A stretch of DNA of 64,000 bases. Origin: Laccaria trichodermophora (lineage: Eukaryota > Basidiomycota > Agaricomycetes > Agaricales > Hydnangiaceae). The stretch's first letter is position 1; the number at the start of each line of letters is the position of its first letter. Positions 36,655-46,515 of the stretch are shown one piece after another. The DNA lies in assembly GCA_018417955.1 (NCBI GenBank), contig JACTVC010000004.1:1302001-1366000 (forward strand), given 5' to 3'. The notes below the pieces were generated by a model, which worked only from the letters and a program-made list of their open reading frames with translations, made no database searches and was not told the DNA's origin. The translations under genes were made by a program, and so were the position numbers.

Positions 36655-38763
36655 TTACACAACAATTTCGGTAAGCAGGTCCTCTGGCCATTTCGGCTGA
36701 TCAACTCCATTCCCTCTGCTTCCCACATTATACCCCAAACGTACAACCTCATCCGGGAACACCAAAATCGGCTTGACCGTCTTAACCGGCACACCCAGCG
36801 CCTTATTCTCTCGATCCTCAAAAAACTTGGGATCGAAAAACGGGGCCTTCTTGCTCATGAGCATCTCCATAAATCTAGGGATGGTAACCCCCATGTTATC
36901 GTGATGGCGAAAGACAGGACGACCGTAATTGGACCACAGTTTATCCCAAACTTCGGGAGGGTAGGTCGAGCAGGAGTTGACGAGCCATTGAGAATAATAA
37001 TTCAGCGCAATCTGGATTGGGATAAATATTCAGACACGCAAAGGGGGGGTAGCAACTCACATCGACAACGTAGGATCCTCCTGTCTTTGATCTCGCTATT
37101 AAGGCTTGCAGGATGCCTGTAGCGCCTGCTGCGCCGGTGCTGTAAAAACCAAATATTAATCAATTATGAGAGGACGCATACACGTCCAAAAAAAATACCA
37201 GAAATCAGAGTTGGGAAAGACTGGTGTGACGGCCTCGTCATTGCCCATCGCTCTACCAAATTCAAGAGAAACGCCGCAGTTCTATAATGCCATTAGCAAA
37301 AGACCCGTCGATAGTAAAATAAATCACGCACCGCGTCGCTTATTTGTTGCCACCCAGAACGATACGACCACGGTCCGTTCCATCCCTAATATCAGGTCAA
37401 ACGTCGTCAAAAATGCACCAAGGCGAAGACAAAAAAACAAAGAATACGCACATAACAATTCTCCCGAGCATAAACAACACCACGATCCTTCTCCTCAAAA
37501 AATCCCAAAATCTCCTCCTTCCCAAAACCCCATTTCTTCATAACACCAGGCCGATACCCATCAACAACAACATCACATTCCTCAATGAGTTCTCTCAAAG
37601 TCCTCCGATCCTCCTCTTTCGTCAAATCTAAATGGGCATTCCATTTCCCCCACCCCATATCCAAATTCAAGACCGTAAAGTCCGTGATATTGGGAGAAGT
37701 GATCCGCAAAACGCTAGCCCCGAGCTCGGCGAGTTCCCTAGTCACAGCCGGGGACGCGACTATCCGAGTAAGGTCGACTATCTTCAACCCAAAAAGAGGC
37801 CTAGATGCACTCGTTTTGCCTTCGACATTCGTCCACCACCTCGGCGTTTGCTTGGGATTTGAAAGATAATGAATTTCAAAAAGGCCAACGTGCTCATTTG
37901 CTTTTCCGTGCTCGCTAGATTTGTATTCGTCCGTAGACCAGCATGTGGTACCCGCCTGTCGGTATTTATCATTCATCAAGTTCTCGATTTCCGCTGCATC
38001 ATATTTGGACACTTTCTCTTGATAGATTTCGTTTGCTTCGCTGACGCTGGCTAGACGTGCGTTTAGGGGAATGTCTAACACATCCTGGCAGATTTGCGGA
38101 TTCAAGCTCCCTACACATACATCAATTGAAATGGTGACATGAATCAATGTGGATATGCAGTACAAGTGACGAACCGTGCAAATGATAAAAACGACCATCC
38201 CTCGTCTTGTATATGCTCGTGCATGCATTGTCTAGCCCGATCTCGTGCTTGTCACAGTTCGGGAAATATCGATAGAACCTTGGATCTTTTGGGCTGGGCC
38301 TTACTTGTGCCCCGTGCGGATCGATGACGGGCAACAACATTGACATGATAAAGAGCTGCGCATGGTCGCTTGAAAGAAATAAAAAGTGATGAGTACCTTT
38401 GATAAAGAATAATGCAAATGACGCATGTACATACGTGTCGATAACGATTCTCTGAAAATCAAGCCCATACTTCTCCTTCAGCAGGACATTAAGCATCGCC
38501 CCCTGAAATCCCTTGATAGCGGAAATGCTCTCCGCAAAACGCCAGTTGATCGGGATAACTGGAAAATGTGTACCAACATATTCAATCATGGAAGCTGCAG
38601 TTTTGATGTCATCCGGCGCCGAAGCGTGGAGTGGGTTGTCAATTATCCCTTGCAACAAGAGCTGTTTCGCTTCTTGAGGAACTGAGTACTCGTCTGCCGG
38701 CGCCATTATCGATGGGAGTTGGAACGTTGGAGCTGAAGGTAGCGTTACGTGGTAGGATGCCAC
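36655..38763 (-). CDS. CoA-transferase family III (CaiB/BaiF) protein
   Basis: Seven exons (38763-38435, 38368-38175, 38110-37452, 37385-37332, 37281-37199, 37139-37061, 37011-36655) give 584 aa with all phases consistent. Family motifs are LFGLKIVDLTRIVASPAVTR near the middle, DGYRPGVMKKWG, GWQQISDA and CGVSLEFGRAMGNDEAVTP, then CTGAAGATGILQALIAR. These proteins move CoA between carboxylic acids or remove it (formyl-CoA transferase and alpha-methylacyl-CoA racemase relatives). The N-terminal 200 residues are an extra, partly homologous half, common in fungal members. The substrate cannot be predicted. It is convergent with the dehydrogenase. Confidence 0.85.
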
Positions 38764-39655
38764 TAGAGATCTTACAAAGCTTCTTCTTCACGGCAGAGGT
38801 AGTGGTATTTCCAAGGTATTTCGGAAAAATCCGATTGACCTCCTTTCTGCTCGCCATTTCTTGCAGTCTCAAATCCCACCAATAGCCAACAACTTATTCA
38901 GCTGCCCACCGGCGCCCAGCCTCGACCAGCGCTAGCGCGTATCCGATCTCTTAAACACTCCATGCTCAATCGCTGTATGCTGCCCAAGCGCTCGAACATC
39001 AACTTGCCTTCTTCCATCGCCTCCACACACCGTCCAGAGAAACCTTACACCATGGCGAGCTCGTGTGTCTTTCTAGTACATTCCCGTACATTGTCTATAT
39101 GTTGAATTCTCAGCATTATCGAGCCCCCACTTACCCTCATCGTCGCTCTAGACTCGCCGCCCAACGCGGGTGACCCGCGCCGTTTCCGTCAAGAGAATGA
39201 CATGCCAATGCTTGCCCTTCCCGGATTTCGATGGGTTCGAAACCCATGACGGCTGAGACCACCACATCGCTAGCAGGCAGGGTCATTTGCACCATGGCTG
39301 CCTCTCATAGGGCATAACCCACTCTCTCGCGTTTGGTGGCTCTCGGGATGCAGACAAGGGCATGGGGAGACGCGAGGAGTGGTGGAATGAGGGTTATTAT
39401 TCGGGCGTTGATAAAGCCGAGGAGGACATTTCACCACTGGGCCCTGGCATGACAGGCACAAATTTGACTTTTCAAAATCCTTAGATTCCTTCAACTCTTT
39501 CTACGTTAATAAGTACGTAGATCATCATGCACACGAAATAGCCTTCTAACATATATGTTGATCCACTGTCTGAATTCCTAAAGAGGTGAAAGCTGTTGAA
39601 AGCCAGAAAGCTATCACAAAGAGGTCTCAAAGTTGTCTCAAAGTGGAAATGAAAG
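38764..39655. other. Gap without recognised gene
   Basis: This is the upstream region of the CoA-transferase gene followed by noncoding sequence. Short open frames show no family signal. ATGGGTTCGAAACCCAT at about 39230 is a near-palindrome, not a tRNA. Confidence 0.4.
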
Positions 39656-39697
39656 CGTCGTGAAAGTGAAAGAGGCCAAAAGTGAAAGTGAAAGAGC
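39656..39697 (+). repeat. GTGAAA-rich simple repeat
   Basis: The bases are built from GTGAAA and TGAAAG units (for example TGAAAGTGAAAG twice). This is low-complexity sequence flanking the duplicated 3' module that begins just to the right. Confidence 0.6.
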
Positions 39698-39719
39698 TTG
39701 TGATTCTACTGATAGTCTG

Positions 39720-39851
39720 ATACGGTGCCTCTTTTTCTCTTTTTGGTGATGCATACTCCGGTGGGGTATATGGGTAGCTGGGTATGGCACTGCGCGAAAG
39801 CAAAGATGTCGAAACGCTGTGGTTGCGGTGGTGATGGCGGCGGTGGCGTTC
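39720..39851 (+). repeat. Duplicated 3' flank, copy 1
   Basis: Sequence with GGTGATGCATACTCCGGTGG and TATGGGTAGCTGGGTATGGC, then GCGCGAAAGCAAAGATG. The same flank occurs next to the intact DUF6699 gene (44040-44211) and, inverted, after the RdRP-helicase gene (46380-46515). It adjoins the truncated DUF6699 copy. Confidence 0.75.
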
Positions 39852-40340
39852 ATGACACGTTCAATTGCCATGCCCCAGCTCGTTCCTCCGTGCTTGAAAG
39901 CCCCATAAACGTATTTTTCCCTCCGAGGAAATCCACGCGCCTCAGTCCCTGCGCCTTCTCGCGCTCATACTCCGTTACGTCCGGAGCGCACTTATAACGC
40001 TGTTTATACGCCTCGCTGACTCGATGTTTTATATCACGCGAAGGGAGTGAGCTGAACTCGGTCACTGTCACATTCAGCCGTAGAGTGCGATAAAGTCCAT
40101 CCATCACATCTGCAACGGTGATATAGCCGTCTTGTTGCCCTGCTCTCACATTGATTATCCAGGGGAGGTGGGGGCATACAATGATGAGCGAGGGCATTGG
40201 TGGTTCTGTTGCTGGTTCGGCGAAGCGGTCGGGTGATTGCGAGGAATGGGAGGGATGGAGGGAGAATATGCGACGCGACATGTCATAGATGAGTGATGGT
40301 GGGTTGGAGACGGCAAGCAGGGGATGGATGGTAGGGGCGA
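39852..40340 (-). pseudogene. DUF6699-type gene, 5'-truncated copy
   Basis: Reads TIHPLLAVSNPPSLIYDMS, then IVCPHLPWIINVRAGQQDGY, ITVADVMDGLYRTLRL and LRRVDFLGGKNTFMGL before the stop. It closely matches the intact gene at 44212-44859. The N-terminal MPGKHVHFS part is missing; the sequence to the right belongs to the end of the NACHT gene. The remaining frame is open, so the copy is fairly young. Confidence 0.75.
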
Positions 40341-40414
40341 GTTTCCGCAATAACGCTTCATCGACAATTTTCAGAAGGCATCCTTTTTGTACAGGTAATT
40401 TCTTGAGGTGAATA

Positions 40415-42604
40415 TTATTCAATGCTTGGGTCACAGAAGGACAAAAAAGGGATGCACACCTCAATTGCAACTTCCAAGACCAATGATTGTCTTCTAAGTG
40501 CCCCCAAGTTTCCTTCAAATGAGTTCACAAATATCTGACCCCACGCCAAGGGCCACTGGCCGTTTGAATCATGAAAGCGATGCAAGCCAGACAAAAAGAC
40601 AATTTTATAGCGCTCTTTGAAAAATCCCTTCAACATATCCACTAAATTGCCACATTGTCCCTGCTCGAACATCTGGTGAAGAGCAAGGAGGTGATTATGC
40701 CAGTTACCCCAGGGATAGCCAGCGATAGAAATCCCATAAATTTTGCTCTCAATACGGTCCTGGAAGCAGTCGTCTAACAGGGAGAGATGTTGAGCAATGG
40801 GATCAACGTAGAAGTGCAGAGAACGATCTTTATTGGTCAAAAAGTCATCTAGTGATGCATGAAAAAAGGTGATTTTTCCAGAGTTGGATTCTGGGATTCG
40901 AAGAATTGATTTGCAACCCCTCAGTAATTGACGAAGGTGGTCTGAGTCTTTAAGCCGCAGGAACATTGCAAGGTTCGTCATAGAAGATTGAACCTGCATG
41001 AGACAGAGTGCACCGAAGATGCGCATGAAGTCTGGGTTAGCAGAATATGGCGCGTCCCGTAAAACCTGGAGGTAAAGCCCATCAAGGCCATTATGCTGTG
41101 TCATAGCACTTTTCAATTTATCAGCTGGGAGTATGGGGACCTTGTAATCCAGCTTTGGAGTCAGGGGTATAGGATCCTTGGACTCCATCTCACCAACAAA
41201 TTTGACGAGAGTGGAAGCGTAAATAAATAGACCTTGCGATTTTTTGACCAGAGATTCGATGTCTTCCGGCGATGGCCACGGTTTTTCTACATTCATCAGG
41301 TAATCTGATAGTCTGATATTTAGAGCCTTGAATTCTTTTTCGAAGAATTGTTGGATATCATTATATGCCTCAAAGTCTAGCAGATCGGTGAAGCAAGTTC
41401 TCTCTGGGTGAAGTCTGAATGTCGCCCGAATATTTTCCTCTGGTCGACTTGTTAACAAAAATCGGACTGACGGTGGCGAATCCCGGTATTCGTGAGTGAT
41501 AATTTCGATGAGACGATCAACGGAAAGGGAATTGATAATACTTTCGTCTAGCGCGTCGATGACTACGATCATGGGCGGGCCGGGGGGAAGGAGAAATGAT
41601 TCAAGGTTGGCTCGAACAACATTCTGGACAATTGGAGTGATAATGAGGGTTGGGAGGATGATGAACAAGACTGAGCGAGAAATGAATGGGTGCGATGCGA
41701 TGCAGGTTACTAACGTGGCGACGCAGCATAAACGGAAAAGCCAGAACCCGTTACGCAATATCAGACTTATAGGATGGGAAGGGGGCGGGTCAATTATGAG
41801 TCGGAGGGGGCGGATTTGAATTCTCGGAAAGCCAGTCCACGAAAAGAAAGCACTCTGGAGTTTGAAAGCGTTTTCCATGATTCCAAAGACAAATTCGTCG
41901 ACAGTACGAGGGCGTACGGGATCAATTATGAGCTTTTCGAATTGAGCTATCGGGAGCTTTTCAATGATAGAGGGGTCACCCAGAACTTTCTGAACTCGCT
42001 TCTTTATTACGGGGTGGGAAGTTGCATGTTGGTACGCGATTGTCGCAATGACGCGGTCGACGGACCTACAGTCTGCATGGTCTCTGGAAAAGAAAAAACT
42101 GCCCACAAGCCGGTTTTCTTTAGCGTACTTCTCTGCGACCGTTGTTGCGATTGAGGTCTTCCCTGAACCAGCGGGACCATGAAGCCAGAATACCGCCCTG
42201 TCATCGCGAGAATCCCCCCACTCGTAAATGCGATCCAGCAACACTCCTCGCGTCCCTGGTAGGCAGGGCGTTGCTGCCTTACGCTTCCTTGAATCGAAGG
42301 AGGCGCTCATAACCACGAGGTCTCCCAGAATCTCCAAACCCTGAGCTTAACGGAAAGTTGGGCTCAGCAGATTACGATATCCAACATATAGAATAATTTA
42401 CGCACCATAATTGACGGGGGTGCGGTTGTCAATGGTACCATAAATTGTTGTATGGTTTATGATGTCTAATGGCATCTCTCATTGATGGTTGAATCTGCTC
42501 CGAGTTAAACACTCACTTCGGTTGTCTGTCGAGGAATAATCATTATTCGAGTTGATAGCGGTGCTATTATGACTGTTAAAGGAGTTGGTATTAGATGTTG
42601 ACAT
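40415..42604 (-). CDS. NACHT-domain STAND NTPase (NLR-like)
   Basis: Three exons (42604-42517, 42465-42406, 42345-40415), phases 1 and 1, give 692 aa. After a Ser/Asn-rich start and the block TTIYGTIDNRTPVNY, the protein reads CLPGTRGVLLDRIYEWGDS and then Walker A FWLHGPAGSGKTSIATTVA. Walker B is MIVVIDALDES, followed by VRFLLTSRPEENI, the usual NACHT order in agaricomycete NWD2-like proteins. Between the Walker motifs is an unusual stretch of about 100 residues with two hydrophobic segments (LILRNGFWLFRLCCVATLV; LFIILPTLIITPIV). This may be a membrane-binding insert or a retained intron without stops. No WD40, ankyrin or TPR repeats follow. Such proteins act as signal-dependent NTPases in fungal non-self recognition; that role is inferred. 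Confidence 0.8.
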
Positions 42605-42951
42605 GGGGTGGGGTGAGTTGTCGCTCTTAGAAAGCTCGCAAGTCGGAGATTTCTTTAGCCGGTCATAACCGGCTCGCGTTCAGGCTGAGTTTCAACACTG
42701 GTTTGAACCTGACTTGCAATCGATTGCAGAAAATCTTCGTTGAAAGGGTCTAGTTCGGTTATAACTAAGAATTGATGGACCGGATCAGTTACAACGTGAT
42801 CGTATCGGGAATTGTATGCGAAATAATGATGCATTGATGGATCATTGACGTCTTGTTGATAGCGACCTCCCATTCCTCTCTCCCAACCTCACGGCGTGTC
42901 TGTGGAGCGTTTACGTTGTGAACATCTTGCTTCGTCATCTTATCTGGCCAA

Positions 42952-43743
42952 ATGGAAACACAAAAGCAAGCCAAGGCAACGGAAAAGGTTGTATGTGAGT
43001 TCTGTGGGCATGGGTTCAGCCCAAGTTCAGCCCCTACGGACTCGGAATGGGATCACACAAAAAAGCTTGTCAGAAACGACGGGAAAACGAAAGGGTAGGT
43101 CGACAGGTTGTTGAGAAGGAGCTGAGAGACAGAAAAGCCAAAGAAGAAGGTGCGTGATTGTTTACACTCCCTAACTATTTGATTCTACAGCGGAATTGCT
43201 GGCGCTTGGTCGGCGCACGCTCGCAAAGGCCATGGCGGCACCAACACATCTTAGTACATGTAATTTAGATGTTTTCTGCTTATAATATGCCAACAAGATA
43301 TTTCATCAGATCTTTTGAGACGAGAAACAAGTGGGGAATCACACCAGAATGTCGGCCTGCTGAGTTTACCTGGTATTTCTGCTCTCCGTACCTCTCAGCT
43401 AATTCTGAAAGTCCTGCTTTAACAGATGACGGGTGGGTTGGGAGAGTCGTGCCGCATCACCCGAACCACCGCCACTGCCGGCGTGACTCAGCTCCACTGC
43501 CAGTTGAAGATGACATCAGGACCGAGTATCATCCACACAGCGGCCGCGCCACACGCATTGATCATTTCAATGAATACAGATTCCCATCGGCTGAGGCTCC
43601 TAGGCTAAGACCGCTTGATGAGCCATGGCGTCCCTTCCGCTCTCGTGTTGATTTTGAGTTTGTGCTCTCAAGTCTGATTTAGATAAGAAGACGGTCAATA
43701 AACTTATTGCAATCCTTCGTGCATGCTCATCTGGTCGTGTAAA
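42952..43743 (+). pseudogene. Plavaka/KDZ-like transposon protein, N-terminal remnant
   Basis: An open piece at 42952 reads CEFCGHGFSPSSAPTDSEWD (a CxxC, possibly a former zinc finger). After stops and gaps, 43269-43680 carries VEDDIRTEYHPHSGRATRID and PWRPFRSRVDFEF. The pattern YHP-SGR ... PW-PF-R-DFE occurs near the start of agaricomycete Plavaka-type transposon proteins. A frame change at about 43676 leads into SDLDKKTVNKLIAILRA. The catalytic part is absent. The assignment rests on remembered motif order and is moderate. Confidence 0.4.
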
Positions 43744-44008
43744 AACCATCACCTCGTCCACCATCGACTCGTTCCAGGGCCGGGAGAGCAATATCATCAT
43801 TTTCTCGACTATGTGGTGTAATGTGGATGGCGATGTTGGGTTTTTGGACGACCCGAGAAGGTTGAACGTTATGTGGACGCGTGCGAGGCTTGCGTTGATT
43901 ATTGTTGGGGATAGGGCGACTCTTAGTGCGAATCAGCTTTGGAAACGCGCTTTGGAGGCTTGTATGGAGGTTGGGATTGTATTGGAAGAGCCGACTACGG
44001 TTGGGTAG
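43744..44008 (+). pseudogene. Tail of the RdRP-helicase gene, duplicated fragment
   Basis: Reads TITSSTIDSFQGRESNIIIF, then CNVDGDVGFLDDPRRLNVMW and TRARLALIIVGDRATLSANQ, ending EEPTTVG-stop. It matches the last 88 or so codons of the SF1 helicase at 46516-47341 almost residue for residue, on the opposite strand. It is joined in frame to the Plavaka-like remnant on its left. It holds only helicase motifs V-VI, so it has no helicase function by itself. Confidence 0.85.
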
Positions 44009-44039
44009 TACTAAGAGTGTTTACAGATTGTGTGGTACA

Positions 44040-44211
44040 TAAATGATAATGATAATGATACAGTGCGATTTTTTCCTCTTCTTCTCTTTTTGGTGATGCG
44101 TACAATGTCTGGACTCCGGTGGGGGTATATGGGTAGCTGGGTATGGCCTTGCGCGAAAGCAAAGATGGCGAAAACGTCGTGGTCGCGTGAAGTGATGATG
44201 GTGGTGTGTGT
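44040..44211 (+). repeat. Duplicated 3' flank, copy 2
   Basis: Lies between the helicase-tail fragment and the end of the intact DUF6699 gene. It shares TATGGGTAGCTGGGTATGGC and GCGCGAAAGCAAAGATG with 39720-39851. Its left part shares GTTTACAGATTGTG-like sequence and GTCTGGACTCCGGTG with the reverse complement of 46380-46515. Confidence 0.8.
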
Positions 44212-44859
44212 TCATGACACGTTCAATTGCCATACCCCAGGTCCTTCCCCCGTGCTTGAAAGCCCCATAAACGTATTTCTCCCTCCAAAGAAATCCACGC
44301 GCCTCAGTCCCTGCGCCTTCTCGTGCTCATACTCCGTTATGTCCGAAGCGCGCCTATAACGCTGTTTATACGCCTCATTGACTCGGTGTTTCATATCATG
44401 CGAAGGAAGTAATTTAAACTCGGCTTCTGTTGAATTCAGCCGGAGAGCGCGATAAAGTCCATCCATCACGTCCGCAACGGTGATATACCCATTTTGTTGC
44501 CTGGCTTTTACGTTGATTCGCCAGGGGAGGTGGGGGCATACGATGGTGAGTGAGGGCAGTGGTGGTTCTGTTGCTGGTTCGGCAAGGCGATGGGGTGATA
44601 GTGAGGGATGGGAGGGACGGAGGGAGGATATGTGACGCGACATGTCGTAGATGAGTGATGGTGTGTTGGAGACGGCGAGCAGGGGATGGATGGTAGCGGG
44701 GATGGAGGGTAGTGGTGAGCAAGCGTATGGTGAACCGATGAATGATAAGGGTGGTGGAGTTATGGGTTCAGACGGTACGGGCAAGGGCTTGACAAACCAC
44801 GGTGGAGAAGGTGTAGCTGAGAATGGGTCAACAGAGAAGTGGACGTGCTTTCCTGGCAT
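44212..44859 (-). CDS. DUF6699-type protein, function unknown
   Basis: Single-exon frame of 215 aa starting MPGKHVHFSVDPFSATPSPP, the usual start for this basidiomycete family. The conserved domain runs from about residue 55: TIHPLLAVSNTPSLIYDMS, IVCPHLPWRINVKARQQNGY, ITVADVMDGLYRALRL, LRRVDFFGGRNTFMGLS and WQLNVS-stop. The fold is presumed globular; no catalytic residues are known. It is convergent with the helicase-tail fragment. A second, truncated copy lies at 39852-40340. Confidence 0.8.
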   Translation of the reverse strand: MPGKHVHFSVDPFSATPSPPWFVKPLPVPSEPITPPPLSFIGSPYACSPLPSIPATIHPLLAVSNTPSLIYDMSRHISSLRPSHPSLSPHRLAEPATEPPLPSLTIVCPHLPWRINVKARQQNGYITVADVMDGLYRALRLNSTEAEFKLLPSHDMKHRVNEAYKQRYRRASDITEYEHEKAQGLRRVDFFGGRNTFMGLSSTGEGPGVWQLNVS

Positions 44860-46379
44860 GAGCAAGTAAGTATTGCGATACTTGACTGGCTTGAGAGATT
44901 TCTGTCCATTTGAAGAGGATAGATATATGTTTTCTGGTTGGAGCGGAAGATTCGATATGAGTCAATTTTCATCACTTACCGTAAGTAGGCAGTGACAAGC
45001 GCTATGAGCTACTACGCCATCATTGAATCCACATATTCCCACACTGCCGCAGAACTGTCAACATCGCCCGCTGCCGCAGCCTTCACGACAAATTGAGTCA
45101 AGCCAAAGTCAAGCGCTTAGATAAGCTGCGGAAGCGCTCATACAGCTTCGCAGTGCCTTTGCAAGGGAAAGCGAAGTTCCAGAGTCCGAGTCGTCCGAAC
45201 CAATTGCCTACTTAGAGGACTAGAAAATTCCATGCGCGTCATCGACTGACGTTTGCAATGGTATGCACACTTCTTGCAGATGCCTATACAGTACTTACCC
45301 TTATTTTCTCACCTCAGCTCGTCAGCCGTGATTCGGAGGCCAGATCTAGCCCGCGCAGAGTCATTGGCTGGGGGACTTGGCACCCGTTTCAGCAAAATGT
45401 GCTTGCTCCATCGCGTACTTCTTTGACTGTCCTTGTTCCAACTTTACCAGCCTGACGTTCCTGCACACAAACGTTGGTCGTCCTCTGTCAACACACTCAA
45501 GTTCTCCGAAGACGAGAAGCGTATTTTCTATGACTATACTGGCGGGCGGTGGTTATGGCACGAGAGAAAGCGTACGTCGTAAATCGTGGTCACGTACTTA
45601 TCTGACTGTTTATCCATCCAGTGCTTGACGCTTGCCTTGCCGAGTTTTACGCGGACGCTCTCCGGAGAGTAGCTTGCGAAGCCTTGCGTCGTGTATTAGC
45701 TTTAGCAATTTAGACGAAGGTGCAAGATTCCAGGCTCTAAAATAGAGTCTTCCTCCTCCCATTCAATGACGACAGAAAATCAACTGCACGTCTCCCATGT
45801 TCCCTCGTAGGGCCTACATTTTTAGCCACGGCAAGTGAAGTAGCAACCATGCAAATCGCCGGCAGATGAAACTCCATCGGCTCCGAATACATCAGTATGG
45901 AAAAGGCATGTTGGAACTGACCTGCGGGCCCGCTGCCAGTGGGCCCTCATGAACTATGGCCCGACATTCAACCATCGATCGAAGATTTCTTGAATATCTG
46001 GAAATTGTCTTTCAATCAGGTTGAGTGGGCGGTCTGTATTCCAATGAAGACGTTTCCTCGGGGTCGCAAACCTGTAAACTGCACTTTCTCGGCTTTGTCT
46101 AATCCTTCTTGACCAACCCGTAGCGCGTCCAAAACAGCGTCAGTATCTTTGACCGGCGCTTTACATTTCTCGCACCGTGTCAGGCTGTTCCCTGCGGCGA
46201 CGACTGTCAGCTCACGACAAAAGATTGTAGCAAGTCACCAACCCTTTGTTGGCACTAGTGAAGGACGCGGCGGAGAGGTACTTCATTGGTCTTTTAAGTT
46301 ACAAAACTTCACCAACGGCGGGCATTGATCGTGTGCGTGATCTCTGAGGGTTGGTATCGCGGCTACTGTAACGTACAAC
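44860..46379. other. Mostly noncoding gap; possible gene remnant near 45.5 kb
   Basis: The only coding-like stretch is at about 45486-45560 on the plus strand, reading LKFSEDEKRIFYDYTGGRWL. It can splice at 45573-45621 to LLDACLAEFYADALRRVACE and ends at 45712. The first piece recalls the N-terminus of agaricomycete phosphotransferase-type kinases, but the continuation does not fit. I treat it as an unresolved remnant. Nothing else is supported. Confidence 0.25.
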
Positions 46380-46515
46380 GTTTTGCCATCTTTGCTTTCG
46401 CGCAAAGCCATACCCAACTACAAGTATCACCGGAGTCCAGACATTATACTAAAAAAGAGGAAATATCGCAATGTATCATTTATGTGCAACAATCTGTAGA
46501 CTGTAAACACCCTTT
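46380..46515 (-). repeat. Duplicated 3' flank, copy 3 (inverted)
   Basis: The reverse complement carries GTGTTTACAG, CAGATTGTTGCACATAAATG, GTCTGGACTCCGGTG and GCGCGAAAGCAAAGATGGC in the same order as 44010-44180. It directly follows the stop codon of the RdRP-helicase gene, so it appears to be that gene's 3' flank. No DUF6699 coding sequence remains at this locus. Confidence 0.8.

Noticed and set aside
39225..39250. tRNA T-arm (ATGGGTTCGAAACCCAT)
   Set aside because: Near-palindromic and isolated; no other arms on either strand.
45486..45712. Phosphotransferase-type kinase gene
   Set aside because: Only about 20 residues (DEKRIFYDYTGGRWLW) look familiar. The continuation does not match and no kinase motif follows.
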